From Rhipicephalus microplus (lineage: Eukaryota > Arthropoda > Arachnida > Ixodida > Ixodidae), in NCBI RefSeq assembly GCF_043290135.1, contig NC_134710.1, positions 5,085,821 through 5,149,820 of the forward strand: a DNA stretch of 64,000 nt, given 5' to 3'. Positions 47,555-59,896 of this stretch are shown here, piece by piece; the stretch's first letter is position 1, and the number at the start of each line of letters is the position of its first letter. A program made the translations under genes and the position numbers. A model generated the notes under the pieces. It was given only the letters and a program-made list of their open reading frames with translations. It was not told the DNA's origin and did no database searches.

Positions 47555-48600
47555 TTACGACAATCGACTGTGATCTCGGAGAGAGTTAGGTCGGGAAGCT
47601 ATTCGCCTTACAATGAGAAAGTGAGCCAGAGAAAATGGTTTCGGCTCTCGACAGTCGTTATAAACGTATGTAATTGGTCGGGAATTGATAACAGCTTCCG
47701 CCTCAGTTAAGGTAGTCTGTAGCTGTCGCTCTGTAAGAAACGATTTTCCTCTGCACTTCTTCAATGTCAGTTTTACAGACCTGACAAGTCTCTCGTAAAA
47801 GCCACCCCACCATGGTGCATGATCAGTGATAAATTTCCACTTGATACGATTGTTGACGATGTAGCTACAAACTTCATTTCTCATTAATAGCCGCAGTTTC
47901 AAAGGCTCTCTAGCTGTTCTTGAACGCTGAGACGTTGTCTGATTACATAACCGAAGGAACACCTTGCCTCGAGACGATGCGTTGTAAGGCGTCAAGAAAG
48001 CTTGTGGCAGTCATATCTTCGACTAATTCGAGATGGACTGCTCTAATAATGGCGCACGTGAAAAGGCAAATATACATTTTGGTGTAGCTATCTCAGCGTT
48101 TTACGTATAGTGGACCGGTGATGTCCAGTCTGCTTACTTGAAAAGATTTCGAAGTGGTCACTCTTTCAGGTGGTAACGGCGCTGCTACTTCGGACAAATG
48201 TCTGGCATTATAGCACTGGCAAACTATGCACCCTCTGATAATTTTCTTGATCAGTTGTCGTCCTTGTAGTATCCAGAATCTCTCCTTTATTTGAATGAGA
48301 GTATCTCAAGCTCCTACATGAAGGAGTTGACGATGGTACTGCACAACGAGAAGCTCCCGGTAGTGGTGGTTATTAGGTAATACAACTGGGTGCTTTTCGT
48401 TGTAAGAATTCTTGCTGAATTGTAGGCATCCTGTGATGCGAAGAACTCCATTGTCGAGGAAGCATGTAACATCGCGGAGTATAGAGTCCCTCACATTTTG
48501 AGTTTCTTCCAATATTCACTCGATTTCCTGAGAAAATGCTGAAATCTGTACCTTTTTCATCCAATAAAATTCGGCAGCTTGTATTTTGTCAGCAGTCAGG
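47555..48600 (-). pseudogene. BEL/Pao integrase
   Basis: N-terminal part (48600-48306): CFLDNGVLRITGCLQFS, KHPVVLPNNHHYRELLV, QYHRQLLHVG, the BEL/Pao integrase H-x-H region. C-terminal part (47995-47555): WKFITDHAPWWGGFYERLVR carrying the catalytic Glu, then TEAEAVINSRPITYVYND and SLAHFLI. Stops and frameshifts separate the two. Would insert the cDNA into chromosomes in an active copy. Confidence 0.85.
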
Positions 48601-50050
48601 CCTCCCTGTAACGCAATTTTTTGCTTCATATTCGCCGCAAATCTTAGTACCCGAGCTGTAACACTGTGTAGTCTTGAGAGGGAGCTGTATTTGTGAATCT
48701 CGAAAAGTGGTAGTTCCCTGCAATTGACGATTTCTAAAGATGTTGCCTGATGCGTACGTTACTGTATGATGCTCAGTGAAAAATCGATTGGGTTGAGGAT
48801 TCGGTGTGGAGGGCATTCTTTTCCTGTAAATATAATACAGTTGGGTACCATCTACCAGACTGAGTTTGTTATTAGGTCATGGGCGGATACTGCTCTCATC
48901 GAAAAATCAGCTGCGTTTTGTGAAAATATATGAGCGCACAAGGTAGAAGGAAAAGCACTTGACAGGAAAGATGCTCACTTACAACTGAACTTTGATTAGA
49001 AAACATTCATTGCACGAGAACGAGAATATTTACACATTATGTTTTACCAACTGGCCCAGCATTTCACTTTATTCAGCTGGGTTTTGCTTTCCTGGGCAGT
49101 GTCTGCACATATGTATGTCCGTTTTGCTCTGAATCTCCGTTACCCTGTGTCGAACGAAGTCTTTTCATTTGTTCATATCTCCGGTTATCCAGTACAGTGC
49201 AATAATTGAGTAAGTCCAAAACTTTACTGAAGTGATGTCATCGTGCCGCTATCGACGCACATAGTCGTAAATTTGTGCCGAGATGAGACAAGCAAGCAGT
49301 TCGAGTATGGCAATACTTATTTCCTTCACTGGCGCCACCCTGGACTTGCACAAAACAATTGTTGAGCTTTTGTTTTTCGTATCTCCTGTTGTGCAAATGT
49401 AGCAAACAGCACCATAGGCTGACTTACGTGCGTCAGCGAAGAAATGGAGTGCGTACTTGTCGCCAAGTTCATGGGCACCTTGTCAGTAGAACCGAGGTAT
49501 TCCTATATTTCAGAGCTGTGGAAATTCATTGCACCAACGCCTCCATTCACGTAGAACGTCTAAAGTTAACTGCTTCTCCAAGTCGATCCCCTTTCACCAA
49601 AGCTTTTGAAAATTGATCCTCATCCTTATGGTGAAAGGGATTAACAAGCCAAGGGGGCCGTATAGGCGGGAGGTCGTCTGTAGCATGAAGCGTTTGATGT
49701 CAGTCCTTTGTTGAACGAAGTCCAAAACGTGTCCAGGGCTGAACGACAGAATTTCTGTGTCTGGATGTCATACCAATCCTAGGACATTCAGTACTCCTGT
49801 CAGTTGTCCTAGAGGTAGCTCTGGTGGTTGTGTCGGTTGCGTGCCAAAAGCGCGTAGGTCATTGGAGGCTCACTTGTGCACCTCCATAGATGCACTTGAG
49901 AATATCTCGGTAGCTTCCAAACGCAGCCTAGACGCTTCTTCGATGCAGTCCGCTCCAGTTAAAATGTCGTCGATATATATGAAATTCGTCAGCAAATTTG
50001 TAGTTCCGGGATAAGCTGATGATGTTTGATCAAGGTGATGATGTATGGTG
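48601..50050 (-). pseudogene. BEL/Pao RNase H region, heavily decayed
   Basis: Positioned between RT and integrase; only scattered similarity seen on the minus strand. Nothing on the plus strand is convincing. Confidence 0.5.
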
Positions 50051-50054
50051 GCCA

Positions 50055-50375
50055 TCAACAGAAAGGAACTACATGTCGTGCCAAAAACCACAAGTAGCAC
50101 GATGCATCTCGGTCTGTGTGGTCGACACTTATTTGCAGGAAGGATTTTTCTATGTCTGCCACTAAGCCAATACGACATTTTCTGAAGCGCAGAAGCAAAC
50201 CCATGAGATCGGCATTTAGGTTCGGTCCACAGTGCAGGCTGTCGTTAAGTGAGAGTTCTTCCTTTTCATGGGATGAAGCATTGAAGACTACGCGCGCTCT
50301 TGTTGTGCGGCCTTCACGTATCACTGCATGGTGCGGCATGCAGTGCACAGTGTCCTCTGCTTTATCTTTGACCAC
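50055..50375 (-). pseudogene. BEL/Pao reverse transcriptase
   Basis: Minus strand: CMPHHAVIREGRTTRARVVF, SLNDSLHCGPNLNADLMGLL, CRIGLVADIEKSFLQISVDH (motif A). A shifted frame (50178-49870) continues VVFGTTCSSFLLMATIHHHL and NFIYIDDILTGAD, with the catalytic YIDD (usual YVDD). Typical BEL/Pao spacing; inactive because of the frameshift. Confidence 0.88.
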
Positions 50376-51285
50376 CTTTTCTGCTAAGCCGTCGTTGGCG
50401 TATTTGCGTATATGACATCATACTCTTGTAGCAAGTGAGGACATCAGCGAAGTTTTTGGAAAAGCTGATTTACACGAGTTTCTGCGTTTGTTCTATTGTT
50501 GTCATTAGGAATGGTCGGTTTCCGCAGGAGCTAGACCACGTAGCGTTGATGCTCCATCTTCAACTGGGTTTTCATCTGGGGCCTTCTTGCGTTCTTACGA
50601 TTTTATTCCCATCACTTTCAAGTCCCAGTAACTGTTTGTTGTAAATTTACAGTGTGTCACTGCCTTCAGAACAATTGCCTCATCGCAATACGTGATAGTA
50701 GAGGAGGAGGCTACTGGCCCATGTAAAGTCCAGCCTAAAGTAGTGTTGACGGCCTTGAGTCCACTGTCCAAATTTCACGTATTGCCTGTGACAAGTGACC
50801 AATAATAGTCATTACCCATCAAGACATCGATCACGTTGGATCTTCCGGCTTGATCAACATCCGAGAAGTAATATTTTTGCTGTTCAAGCTTGTCAATGAA
50901 GGCCTGATGTGGTCGTGAGACAGGCTGGTGACAGATGTTTGTCGTGACGAGGGCTTCGATCGATAGTGGCGTCTACGCTCAGAAGTTAAAGTGACGAGCA
51001 CGCGCTGGAAAGCCTCCGAAATATCCTACCGTTAGGTTCGCGTGATCCAGTACGTGACAATTTAAATTTTGAGCCAAGTGCACAGTGACTACGCTGGCTG
51101 CCTCCATCGAGTAAAACTCGAACTAGGAATTTGTTCCCTAGTCCGATGACCTAAACTGTAGCTGTCTGAATGAACACACGCCGTTTAGATCTGCCAGTTC
51201 CAATAATTTCTAGCTGCATCGGCGCTGTTGATGTTTGTGCACTGTTAATAGAATTCAGCAACCGAGGATAACACATTGTTTCGGC
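50376..51285 (-). pseudogene. BEL/Pao protease and linker
   Basis: Minus strand near 51130-51090: FLVRVLLDGGSQRSHCALGS, the BEL/Pao aspartic-protease motif (usual form LDSGSQ/LDTGSQ, here DGG). Followed by DVLMGNDYYWSLVTGN and LGWTLHGPV, the conserved protease C-terminus (LIG(x)D-like). A few stops. Confidence 0.8.
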
Positions 51286-51289
51286 ATGG

Positions 51290-52905
51290 CGTCGATTGCA
51301 CTTTGTACGTGTCACGTTCCTTCTGCATTTTTCACCAAATGATGTTAAAATGTACACCGGAAAGATCCGCACTGAGTACTCATTTTTTCCTTTTTTCGAG
51401 AGGGATCGGACAATCACACTGCTTCGTGTTATGGGTGTTTGCCTTACTAGCACCTGCTGCAAGCTTCTAGAACATGTATTATTCACAAATCTTGTAAATT
51501 TCCTCCAATCAAACTCCTTTTTCACTCCTGCGCAACACGGGTTTCGTAAAACATACTCCTGTGAAACACAGCTCATAACCTTCACTGAAAAACTGCACAC
51601 TATCCTGGACAGTTCGTCTCAAGCAGACTGCATTTATTTAGATTTTTCTAAAGCATTCGATAAGGTCTGTCATCAACTTCTACTTCACAAACTAAGTAAC
51701 CTCAACCTTGATAGAAACGTGCTACAATGGATTGAATCATTCCTTACCCGCCGCACCCAATTTGTTCACGCTAATGGCTTTAACTCTTCTTTCAGCGAAG
51801 TGCGCTCTGGGGTCCCACAAGGATCCGTCCTAGGGCCCCTTCTATTTCTTATTTATATTAATGACCTCCCTTCAAAATTGTGCTCTAATATTCATTTGTT
51901 TGCAGACGACTGTGTGATATTTCGTAAGATTAATAATAGTGACGACATTAGAATCCTTCAGTCTGATCTAACCGCTGTTTATAACTGGTGCCAAACTTGG
52001 CTGATGGAATTAAACATTAACAAATGTAAGGTTATGCATGTATCCCGCAACCCCAAGCATCAGTCAACTTATTACCTAAACAACATAGCTTTAGAACTAG
52101 TTACATCATATAAGTACCTTGGAGTGCACATTACAACTAATCTCAGCTGGTCAACACATATTGAACATATCATCAACAACGCTAATAGCATGTTAGGGTA
52201 TTTACGCCGCAATTTTTCTAGAGCCCCATCGTCACTAAAATTATCGCTTTACAAATCCTTAATACGCCCCAAGTTAGAGTACGCAGCATCAGTATGGGAT
52301 CCAAGCAAAAAAAATCTAATCGCTTCTCTTGAGCTTGTTCAAAATAATTCCGCTCGCTTTATCCTGTCAAACTATAACCGTACTGCCAGCATATCTTCAA
52401 TGAAAAGCAGCCTTTCCCTTCCCTCTTTATCATCACGCAGGAAACTTTTTCGGTTAACCATGCTACATAAAATATATTATCATTCCTTCCTGCGCAATGA
52501 ACTCTCACCCCAACCACTATACATTTCCCATCGCATTGACCACCGTCACAAGGTTGGCATTAACTATTATCATACAAAATCTGCCACTCAGTCATTCTTG
52601 CCCCGTTCGTCCCGGGAATGGAACCACCTTCCCGCTGAAATTGCGGGTATCACCGATAACCAACTGTTCCGTGCTGCCTTAGCCAATATTGTATATGCAG
52701 AAATATCTGATGTTTAATCTGTGTTTGTGTGACCACATTGTTGCGATAATAGTAATTTGTTTTATCTTTCCTTTTCCTTTTTATGTACACAACGTTTTTT
52801 GTAACCATGCTACCTCATGTTATGCCTTTGTTCTGTACCACTCCCCTCTGTAATGCCTCTGGCCCTGAGGGTATAATAAATAAATAAATAAATAAATAAA
52901 AAAGC
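51290..52905 (+). mobile_element. CR1-like LINE inserted in the BEL/Pao provirus
   Basis: Plus-strand, 5'-truncated element running from about 51290 (boundary uncertain) to a (TAAA)n tail at 52875-52902 after CCCTGAGGGTATAATAAATA. It separates gag from protease of the provirus, so it is younger. Confidence 0.85.
51430..52717 (+). CDS. CR1-like LINE reverse transcriptase, C-terminal ~430 codons, intact frame
   Basis: RT motifs in order: LTSTCCKLLEHVLF, AQHGFRKTYSCETQL, IYLDFSKAFDKVCHQLLLHK (motif A), GVPQGSVLGPLLFLIYINDL (motif B), LFADDCVIFRK (catalytic FADD), TSYKYLGVHI (thumb), then a C-terminal domain ending FRAALANIVYAEISDV and TAA. No stop codon interrupts it after the frameshift before LTSTCC. 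It is longer and cleaner than the CR1-like copy at 9437-12957. Copies LINE RNA at a nicked target; the endonuclease is missing here. Likely a recent insertion. Confidence 0.88.
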
Positions 52906-52919
52906 AGGCGTTCTTGCTG

Positions 52920-53950
52920 GAAACTACTTTAACTGATGTTGTTAATGACTCGGTTGTGAACCGTTGACGTCGCAGAGAAGCTGTCGTGCTAGTGCGTAAA
53001 CCTGTACCTTTGCACTTCGACATGTGTTCCTTTGCAGACACGTGCAGGACAGTTTTTTTTGGGAGCCTACTTCTGTCTGAATAAAGAACAGCAAAGGTTC
53101 AATGCTCGCCTTCTGTTCTTGGGTGGGCCGTCCTGGGTGCTTTGTGCATTGGCGTGCTATAGCATTGTTGAAGTAGAGGCCGATATCTTGAGGAACCGAC
53201 TTCAGTAGTATGTGGTAGAACATCGCGGAGTAATTATCATCTGATACTTGGAGTGTCTTGAGGGCCCGAGTCTGGGTTTCGACCATGTCAAAGAGGCATT
53301 GAAGCCCTCGAAGATCGTTGCAGGATTGCACATGTCGCATGTCGATGAGTCATTGCATGTGAGCCTTAATGATGACATCGGTCTTGGCAAAGCGTTGTTT
53401 TAAAATGTCCAGGGCTTCACAACAGCAGCTTGCCGCTGCTGGAAGACCCGCGATAGCCAATGCTGCGTCACCGGTCAGAACCCAACGTAATTAGGCGAAC
53501 CAGTTGACGTCGGTGAGCACACAGTTGTGGATCAGTTGATTAAACTGCTCCCAAAAAGGTGTCCACGATCTAACTTCATGAGGTCGATTTTTGGAAGTTG
53601 GATGGCGGGCTGGAGCGTGCGTGACACGGGTTCAGTAGGTGCTGCTGGGGTTAGTGCACGGTTCCGGGAATCTTGAAGTTGGTGTAGCCTATAATTCAGC
53701 TTAGCTGACGTGGTTGCAGCTCGATCGTTGTGTTCGACAACCCGGTCAAACTCTGTCTCCGCTTCCATGGCACTTGATGGCTGAGGGACGAGTCGAAGTC
53801 GGTGGCCCTCAAGTCAGTGTGCATCTAGTTGATGCCTTCGTTCAGAATGCAAAGCTTCTCTTCCGTGACGCTTTCTTGAAAGAACGTTGTCTTTGCCTCC
53901 TTTATAACACGCGTTAATTGAGCTCCCTCAGATTTACGCTTAAGTTTACG
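52920..53950 (-). pseudogene. BEL/Pao Gag-like region
   Basis: Minus strand: LPKIDLMK (53590), a WEQFNQLIHNCVLTDVNWFA segment, GDAALAIAGLPAAA and ALDILKQRFAKTDVIIKAHM, then VETQTRALKTLQVSDDNYSA. This is the conserved Gag domain found in BEL/Pao elements (DUF1759-type). One or two frame changes and stops. Confidence 0.8.
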
Positions 53951-54073
53951 AGCTTCCATGTTGCGTCGACGCGTTGAGCAGCTGTAAGTCAGTCGGTCGA
54001 ATCAGTATGTGGGAAGCCGATTACCTTGGGTTCAACGACGTGGTTCGCTGTCCCGGTGGTTTCCGGCACCACT

Positions 54074-54215
54074 TGTAGAAAATGGAGCCTCCCGTTGCGC
54101 AGAAAAAGGGGTTTATTTGCAATCAACCGCAGCCCAACTCCTTGGGTTGCTGCTGCAGCGCCTGATCCCAATGTCAGAACTCTTCGTCCTCTTCATCGTT
54201 GATCCTTATTCAACA
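54074..54215 (-). repeat. BEL/Pao 5' LTR
   Basis: 142 bp, same ends as the 3' LTR (TGTAGAAAAT, TTCAACA); several point differences from it. Contains TTTATTTGC (AATAAA on the minus strand). Confidence 0.9.
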
Positions 54216-54224
54216 ATTGCGGTC

Positions 54225-55840
54225 CACATACCCATATCATCGGAACTTTGCCGGCACAAACACGTATTTTGCTCGTGGCTTGAAAAATGATTTTAGCTTA
54301 CTGCAAGATGTGGCCGCTCACTTGGGGCGTACGTGGTGAGCCTCTACAAGGAGTCAAGCACGAAAGGACTTCATACACTTACTGTGATGTCAGTCTTGTT
54401 ACGTCTTGCATTGTATAGAAAAAAGTGTTCGGCTATACGCTGGATTCTTAAGTTGATTTCTTTCTCTTTTGCGTCACCCACTCACCATGCCGGTGCCCAG
54501 ACCATCGGTACCATTTTCCATACAATGCGGCGCACGACGATGACCGCACAGGGGCGATCGAGCAATCAGCCTCCACCCACATGCACACTAGGAAGACTTC
54601 GTGCACCAAAAAAAAAAAAAACAACTTTGTATAGCGGCGCTTCATTCTATAAGAAAGAAAAAAAACAAATAAAACTACGTATTCGTAAGTAACAAGCTCA
54701 TGTCGCAACAGCTTGCCGCCACTCGAGATTCCGACATGTATATGGGAGGACACCGGCCGTCGCCTACGGCGTTCGCGTTCACACACCAGATTGTCATGAA
54801 CTACGGTATTTCTGATTTTGCCTTCGTGATAACGGTTCATAGAGGTGAAATCACACTTCCCTAGAGTACCATGCCGACCACTCGAGCTGCCGTTATCTGC
54901 AGAAATATGTAAAGATCAACGCCGTAGTGATATGAAACAGCGGAATCTTGTAGCTAAAGCTATATTCACACGATGGATCACATCGCGATTCGAGCATGCG
55001 GATTGCGTACTACGTCAGCATACCTCCGCAGTTCCCGCGACCCATTGATGAAATGGCGGAAGCCCAAATCACCGTTGGGATCCTCAGGGAGCAATGCCCA
55101 AATCCTCACTCACAGCGGAAATTCTTCGCTGTCGTTTGAATACTAGATGCAGATGGTATGACTTACGTCGCGTGGATGATCCGTCTGCAACCATGCCCGT
55201 CGTGTGAATGCAGCTTAACATGAGGTAGAAACCAACAGTGACGCGCTCCGCTGCTCCAGTGTCACAAACGAGCGCTCAAGGAAGCGCGCGCCTGCGGATT
55301 CTAGCGGTGGCGACAATACAGGGCACCGTTCGGACGCGAAAGAAGCCGGCGCAAAAAAATAAACATCAAAGGAAGCCGCACGCACATTTTATTTCTCCCT
55401 CTAAGGCGCCGCCACCTTGCCGACCAACCTCCTCGCATCTATCGCTGAGCGTATTCTAGAAACATCGAACGAAAGAAGACGTAAGTCACTCCCCGGTTGC
55501 GTCACCGGTCGCGGAGAGTTCGAGAAAAGTCTCCCCCTTCCAGAGCTTTTTGGCTGTGCGTCGCGCTGAAGAAACTTCCACAACCCAGGGAGAACGTAAT
55601 TAAGTGAGTGGCGGATGATGGTGATCGGGAGATGAAGAGGTTTCCACCGGCAGGTGAAGGCTTGTGTTACAAGCTGAACGAAAGTGTGTGCTTACCGCCC
55701 GTGTACGAAGACGTGTTCTGCTGTCGCAGCACGTGAGTTGCCGACACGCTACCGGCTAAGAAGTTTTGTTATTGAAGTGTGGACATGTGACGACAGGAGA
55801 GTTCCTGTACGAGAAACCTCACGAGCAGTGGAACGACAAC
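54225..55840. other. No recognised feature
   Basis: Contains A-rich runs near 54610-54670 and a GC-rich part at 55220-55560; no domain recognised. Confidence 0.3.
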
Positions 55841-55844
55841 CGGC

Positions 55845-56240
55845 GCTGGACTTGGAGTGAGTGTTTTCTTGGAGAGAAGCATTCAAACTTAGTTCCGAGA
55901 ACTTTGAATGAATTCATTTAAGGAACATCTTAGTCTATATGTGTCTTGGTTAATTAATGCATTAGATTGCATCGTAGCGCGTGTTGTTTGTGCCCATTGT
56001 TTTCAGTGTATCTTGCTGTGTTCTGTAGCCGTTGTCTTGAGCATCTCGTGATCGGTGGCGTATTGTATTGGATTATTGCCAAGTGTGCATGTTTGCGCGT
56101 TGTTTGTTTTGCCGTATATTAAAATACATTTTTGTTTTGTTATCAAATCTCGACTCTGCTTCGTTCTTTGGACCACAGCCAGAGCTCGGTGGCGCGCAAA
56201 AACAAAAACAAATGTAAATTATCCTAATCTAAATTAACGG
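55845..56240 (+). repeat. LTR-like dispersed repeat, copy 2
   Basis: Partner of 44345-44885; ends CTTTGGACCACAGCCAGAGC followed by an A-rich segment. ATTAAA poly(A)-signal-like sequence at about 56118. Confidence 0.45.
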
Positions 56241-56249
56241 GGCCAGTGA

Positions 56250-57570
56250 CATCTATACAAGTCTTATTCTGTCTGTGCTCGTACGTAATGCCTTAGCATA
56301 AGGTATTGTTACGAGAGGCCCCATGGTCTCTTGTATAGCGTGTCATGATGGCCAACGCCGGGCAGGGGGCATTCAGGCAGTGGCAAGGCAAAATGCAGCC
56401 AAATGTTTCTTTTTTTCCGAATTGTTTGCGCCAAAACGTCACTATTCTTGTTGTCTTACTTCGTATAACAGCCCGAAGCGTTGCTATCGCTTCCATCGAT
56501 TCAGCCGTGTGGAAAAACTGTGTATTTTTAACGTCATCATAGCAAGGCGGCTGGCGAGACGTTGGTGTCGCTGTGTTCACCCACTAAATGACCTGGCGTC
56601 ACTGCTCGCGATCTAACTAGTGGTTCGAAAACGTCCGCTGTCTTGCAGAAGTGGCACACTTGAAACACCACTTTATTCAATCAAGATTATTTCACGCCAC
56701 AATCTAAATGTACTCAGTGTTTATTGCACCACCACGCGCACGGTCATGTCGTCAAATGCTCGGAAAGCTCGACCTCACCAACTTGCCTTGGCTACCAGAA
56801 CGGCAACAGAGATATGGCGGGCCGAGACAGACGGTAGGATTTTCCATCTGGTGCGGCGACATGCGACACAGTGGTGCGGCATCTGGGAGGACAGGCTCAA
56901 GTTTGCGCAGCGCCGTTCCCCGCCCTAGCGGAAAGAGGGCAAAGCACCGGTCACTCGGACGGGCCGTGCTTGCTGTTTTCTCAATGCATGCGCGGAAAAC
57001 GTGTTGCTTGGAGCGCTCATCTCGCATTTGCACGCTATGGGCAGCGCTCATTCGTTATTTTGGAAAGCAGGCACGCACTGCTGCTGCATTGTGAGCTGCT
57101 GCAAAAGTTTAAACATGACGACGACCTCAAAACCGCCCGTTAAATTTTACCGTTTACAATACAAGCAGTGCGAAAAGAAAAGGCGTCAAGAGTGGATTAT
57201 GGCAGTTCACCGATACTCCGCGTTCTCATTGCTTTGAAAATTTGTTGTCGAGCGCAGTACTGCAAACTATAATTTAACATAATGTAACGCGATGTCCGGA
57301 CTCATAATAAAAGAAAGCGTGTTTGTAAACTGAAACTACCTCAAATAGACAACCGCTGTACATTTTGCGACTTGGCTCTGGGTTTCAGAGACAATCATTT
57401 GTAGTGTAGTGCGAAAGCGGTGGAGCTTGCTAGCTCAATACACTTAAAATACCGTACTGTGAGCCCAACAAGTGTATTATTGAGCTGATGGCTGTAGACG
57501 TCTCGTCGCCGCCCAGTGTAAACATATTTGTGCTGCGGGTTCGCGCTGAGCGTGTATACGTACAGGTCTT
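56250..57570. other. No recognised feature
   Basis: Open frames on both strands around 56320-57090 look like composition effects; no domain. Confidence 0.3.
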
Positions 57571-57574
57571 GCAA

Positions 57575-57970
57575 GCAACACCCACCGATAAGTTAGCATG
57601 ATGAGGTGTTGTGATGCTGAGATCGAAGTCATGAGTTCGATTCCCACATACGTCAGGTGCGTTTCCACGAGAGCGAAACGCAGTAACAGTGCACTCAGAT
57701 TTTGGTGCAAGAATAATAGACAGGCTGTGTTGGTGTTGTATATTTCATGCGTACATTGGTATGATGCTCAATGTAAACAGAAGTGACGCTCGGTGTGTGT
57801 GCGCCCTCTGTCAGTTGTCTTCCCGCCATAAACACTTCAAATATATTCAGGTCACGTTAAAAAAAACAACAAAAAAAAACTCAGGTGGCCAGAGTCAATC
57901 TGTAGTCTCAAACCACGGCGTGCCTCTTAATAGTATGATGATTTTGGCACGTAAAATATTATGTCCTTGC
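57575..57970 (+). repeat. Diverged SINE split by ~150 bp of other sequence
   Basis: Head GATGCTGAGATCGAAGTCAT with B box GAGTTCGATTCCC, body up to CACTCAGATTTTGGTGCA (57713), then an unrelated stretch, then body and tail resume at about 57853 (CACGTTAAAA, CACGGCGTGCCTCTTAATAG, GATTTTGGCACGTAAAAT). Confidence 0.55.
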
Positions 57971-57979
57971 ATTCGCTCG

Positions 57980-59890
57980 AGCCGCGGGCGATATACAGCT
58001 GCTGCTACCAAAACTAATTGAAGAAATAACCAAAACAGATATACAATTTTTTATGGTTTCGTGAAATTTGACGCGGCTATCAGGGGCAAATCTCGGCGTA
58101 ACTAAAACATTCTCGATCCTAGTGGGTATTGTGTGATATGACGACGACCGAGGGAGCTGTCAAAACAACCTAATCGACATTCGAATCAGTGAACATGCTT
58201 CGTGATCAGGCTGGATATTATGCGAAATGCAACATGCGCTGCTAGAAACATGCATATTCGAAGTGGACATAAAAAAAAACTTTTTTGTGCGCAGCATTAT
58301 ACTTTCAAAGAAGCACCAAAAAATCACAGGTGTCATTGAACTTACGATACGACCTTGTTAACATCCGATGCAAACCTCGGCAAAAGTGAAACTCTTATGA
58401 AACTGAACACACCGCATACATTGAAATGGTGCCAGGGATAGAACAGGGCAGACGTAAGTTTATTTCCTTCACGCTGACCTTCTAATAAATTGAAAGCCGG
58501 GTGATAAACTTGGCATTGAAGCAATAGAAATCCGAACGCTATATACAAACACACGCGAAAGCGTGGTGGTAGTTTGCGGACACCTCCGAGAAGACACGAA
58601 TGCCGCAACAAATGTGCGTTTTACCGGTAACATACACATAGAATTCGCGCCCTGCCCCCACGTTTATTGTCATAAGAAGGCAGCTGTGCACCATCGACAT
58701 TCACATAGCACTCGCTCAAAGACAACGTGTTTGACTGGCTTGGTCCCGCTAAGGTTGCTAATGAATCACTCTCGGTTCAGATAAAATTCCCACCGTGAAA
58801 ACGTTTTCATAATCTTTTTAAACCTTCGGAGCAAGTCACATGTGGCGCTACACGTGGAGAGCGATCAGGTAAACACGCGTGCAGAGAGTGTGAACGTGCT
58901 GAGATAGCGCAGGCAGAAGGCGGGAGCGGGGTACCGAGCGACCGGCTTTTGCTGGAAAGGCGGCGAAACGTGCGCGGCGCAGCGCCCCCTGGCCGAGGTT
59001 GGAAGGCCCCATGGCACCACCGCATCGCATGCCCGGCGTGCATCAAGCAGGGCACTTTTTTTTCTCGCTGTATCCGACCGTCGGACGGCCGCATCCAATG
59101 AGAGCTCGGGAGACGCCGCCGGTGGCACCCTGTTGCCACTGCGGTCACCGTCATCACGTTCTAGAAACTTTGACGGTGAAAAGCGATAAGCGCTAGAAAT
59201 TATTAGTCTGCAATATAAGCGCGTCCTTTGAGGCACGTGATCATTATAAATGAAGCAGCATTTTTGTTCATTTTTCATAAAAATTTAATAAAATATGGGT
59301 CGTACGCGGTCGCTCCAAACTGAAATGCCGTTTAGTAAAGAATTCTTTTTTGTGGGAATATAAGTGAAGCTTTTGCCAGTAGAATGAACAAAAATGAATG
59401 ATATCTGATCAATACTAGTAACAGAATGATTAAATTGCCAAAAAAGCATGCACTAGCACTAGAAACACCTTCGTATAACTTATAATAAATCTTGCGAAAA
59501 TATTTCGTTTATTGAGGTTCATTGCACGCCTACTAACTTGATAAAAGCTCCGCGAAGTTATAATTAAAAAGGATTTCTACCATACAAGTTATAAGTGTTG
59601 GCGTAGAGAAATATCGTAGAAATATACGTTCGGAGAAAGTCAACAAAGACATTCTAAACAGGTGCTGTGCTTACACAAGGTGATCAGGAGCGCTAAAGTT
59701 TTGAGTGTATGTAGCCAGTACCCCCGTGACCTTAACTTCTGAGTGCCTTTCCTCGAGCGGCAACTTTCTTGACGGGGCCACGAGGGGACACTTATACGAT
59801 TCAATGCTGATCATTTGTGAGGTACGTTTTCGCAGCGTAAAGGCCAAGGTTCAAAATAAAGTTTTCCACTAGGCTTCACACCTTAATGCA
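57980..59890. other. No recognised feature; GC-rich 58900-59170
   Basis: The segment 59075-59120 (GACCGTCGGACGGCCGCATC, CCAATGAGAGCTCGG) resembles 30745-30790. No gene recognised. Confidence 0.3.
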
Positions 59891-59896
59891 TTTGAG

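Larger units (their letters stand above)
47062..54215 (-). mobile_element. Complete BEL/Pao provirus with LTRs and 5-bp TSD
   Basis: Bounded by related LTRs at 47062-47219 and 54074-54215, each starting TGTAGAAAAT and ending TTCAACA, with the 5-bp duplication ATTGC outside (47057-47061 and 54216-54220). Internal order on the minus strand: gag-like, [CR1 LINE insertion], protease, RT, RNase H, integrase, the BEL/Pao order. Next to the 5' LTR, minus strand, AGTGGTGCCGGAAACCACC is a plausible primer-binding site. All frames are broken, so it is inactive. It lies in the 24-kb SEA intron, antiparallel LTR pair in the same transcriptional sense as the host gene. Confidence 0.9.

Noticed and set aside
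52920..53950. Minus-strand frames near 53 kb as a possible host gene
   Set aside because: They match the BEL/Pao Gag domain and lie between the LTRs of the provirus.
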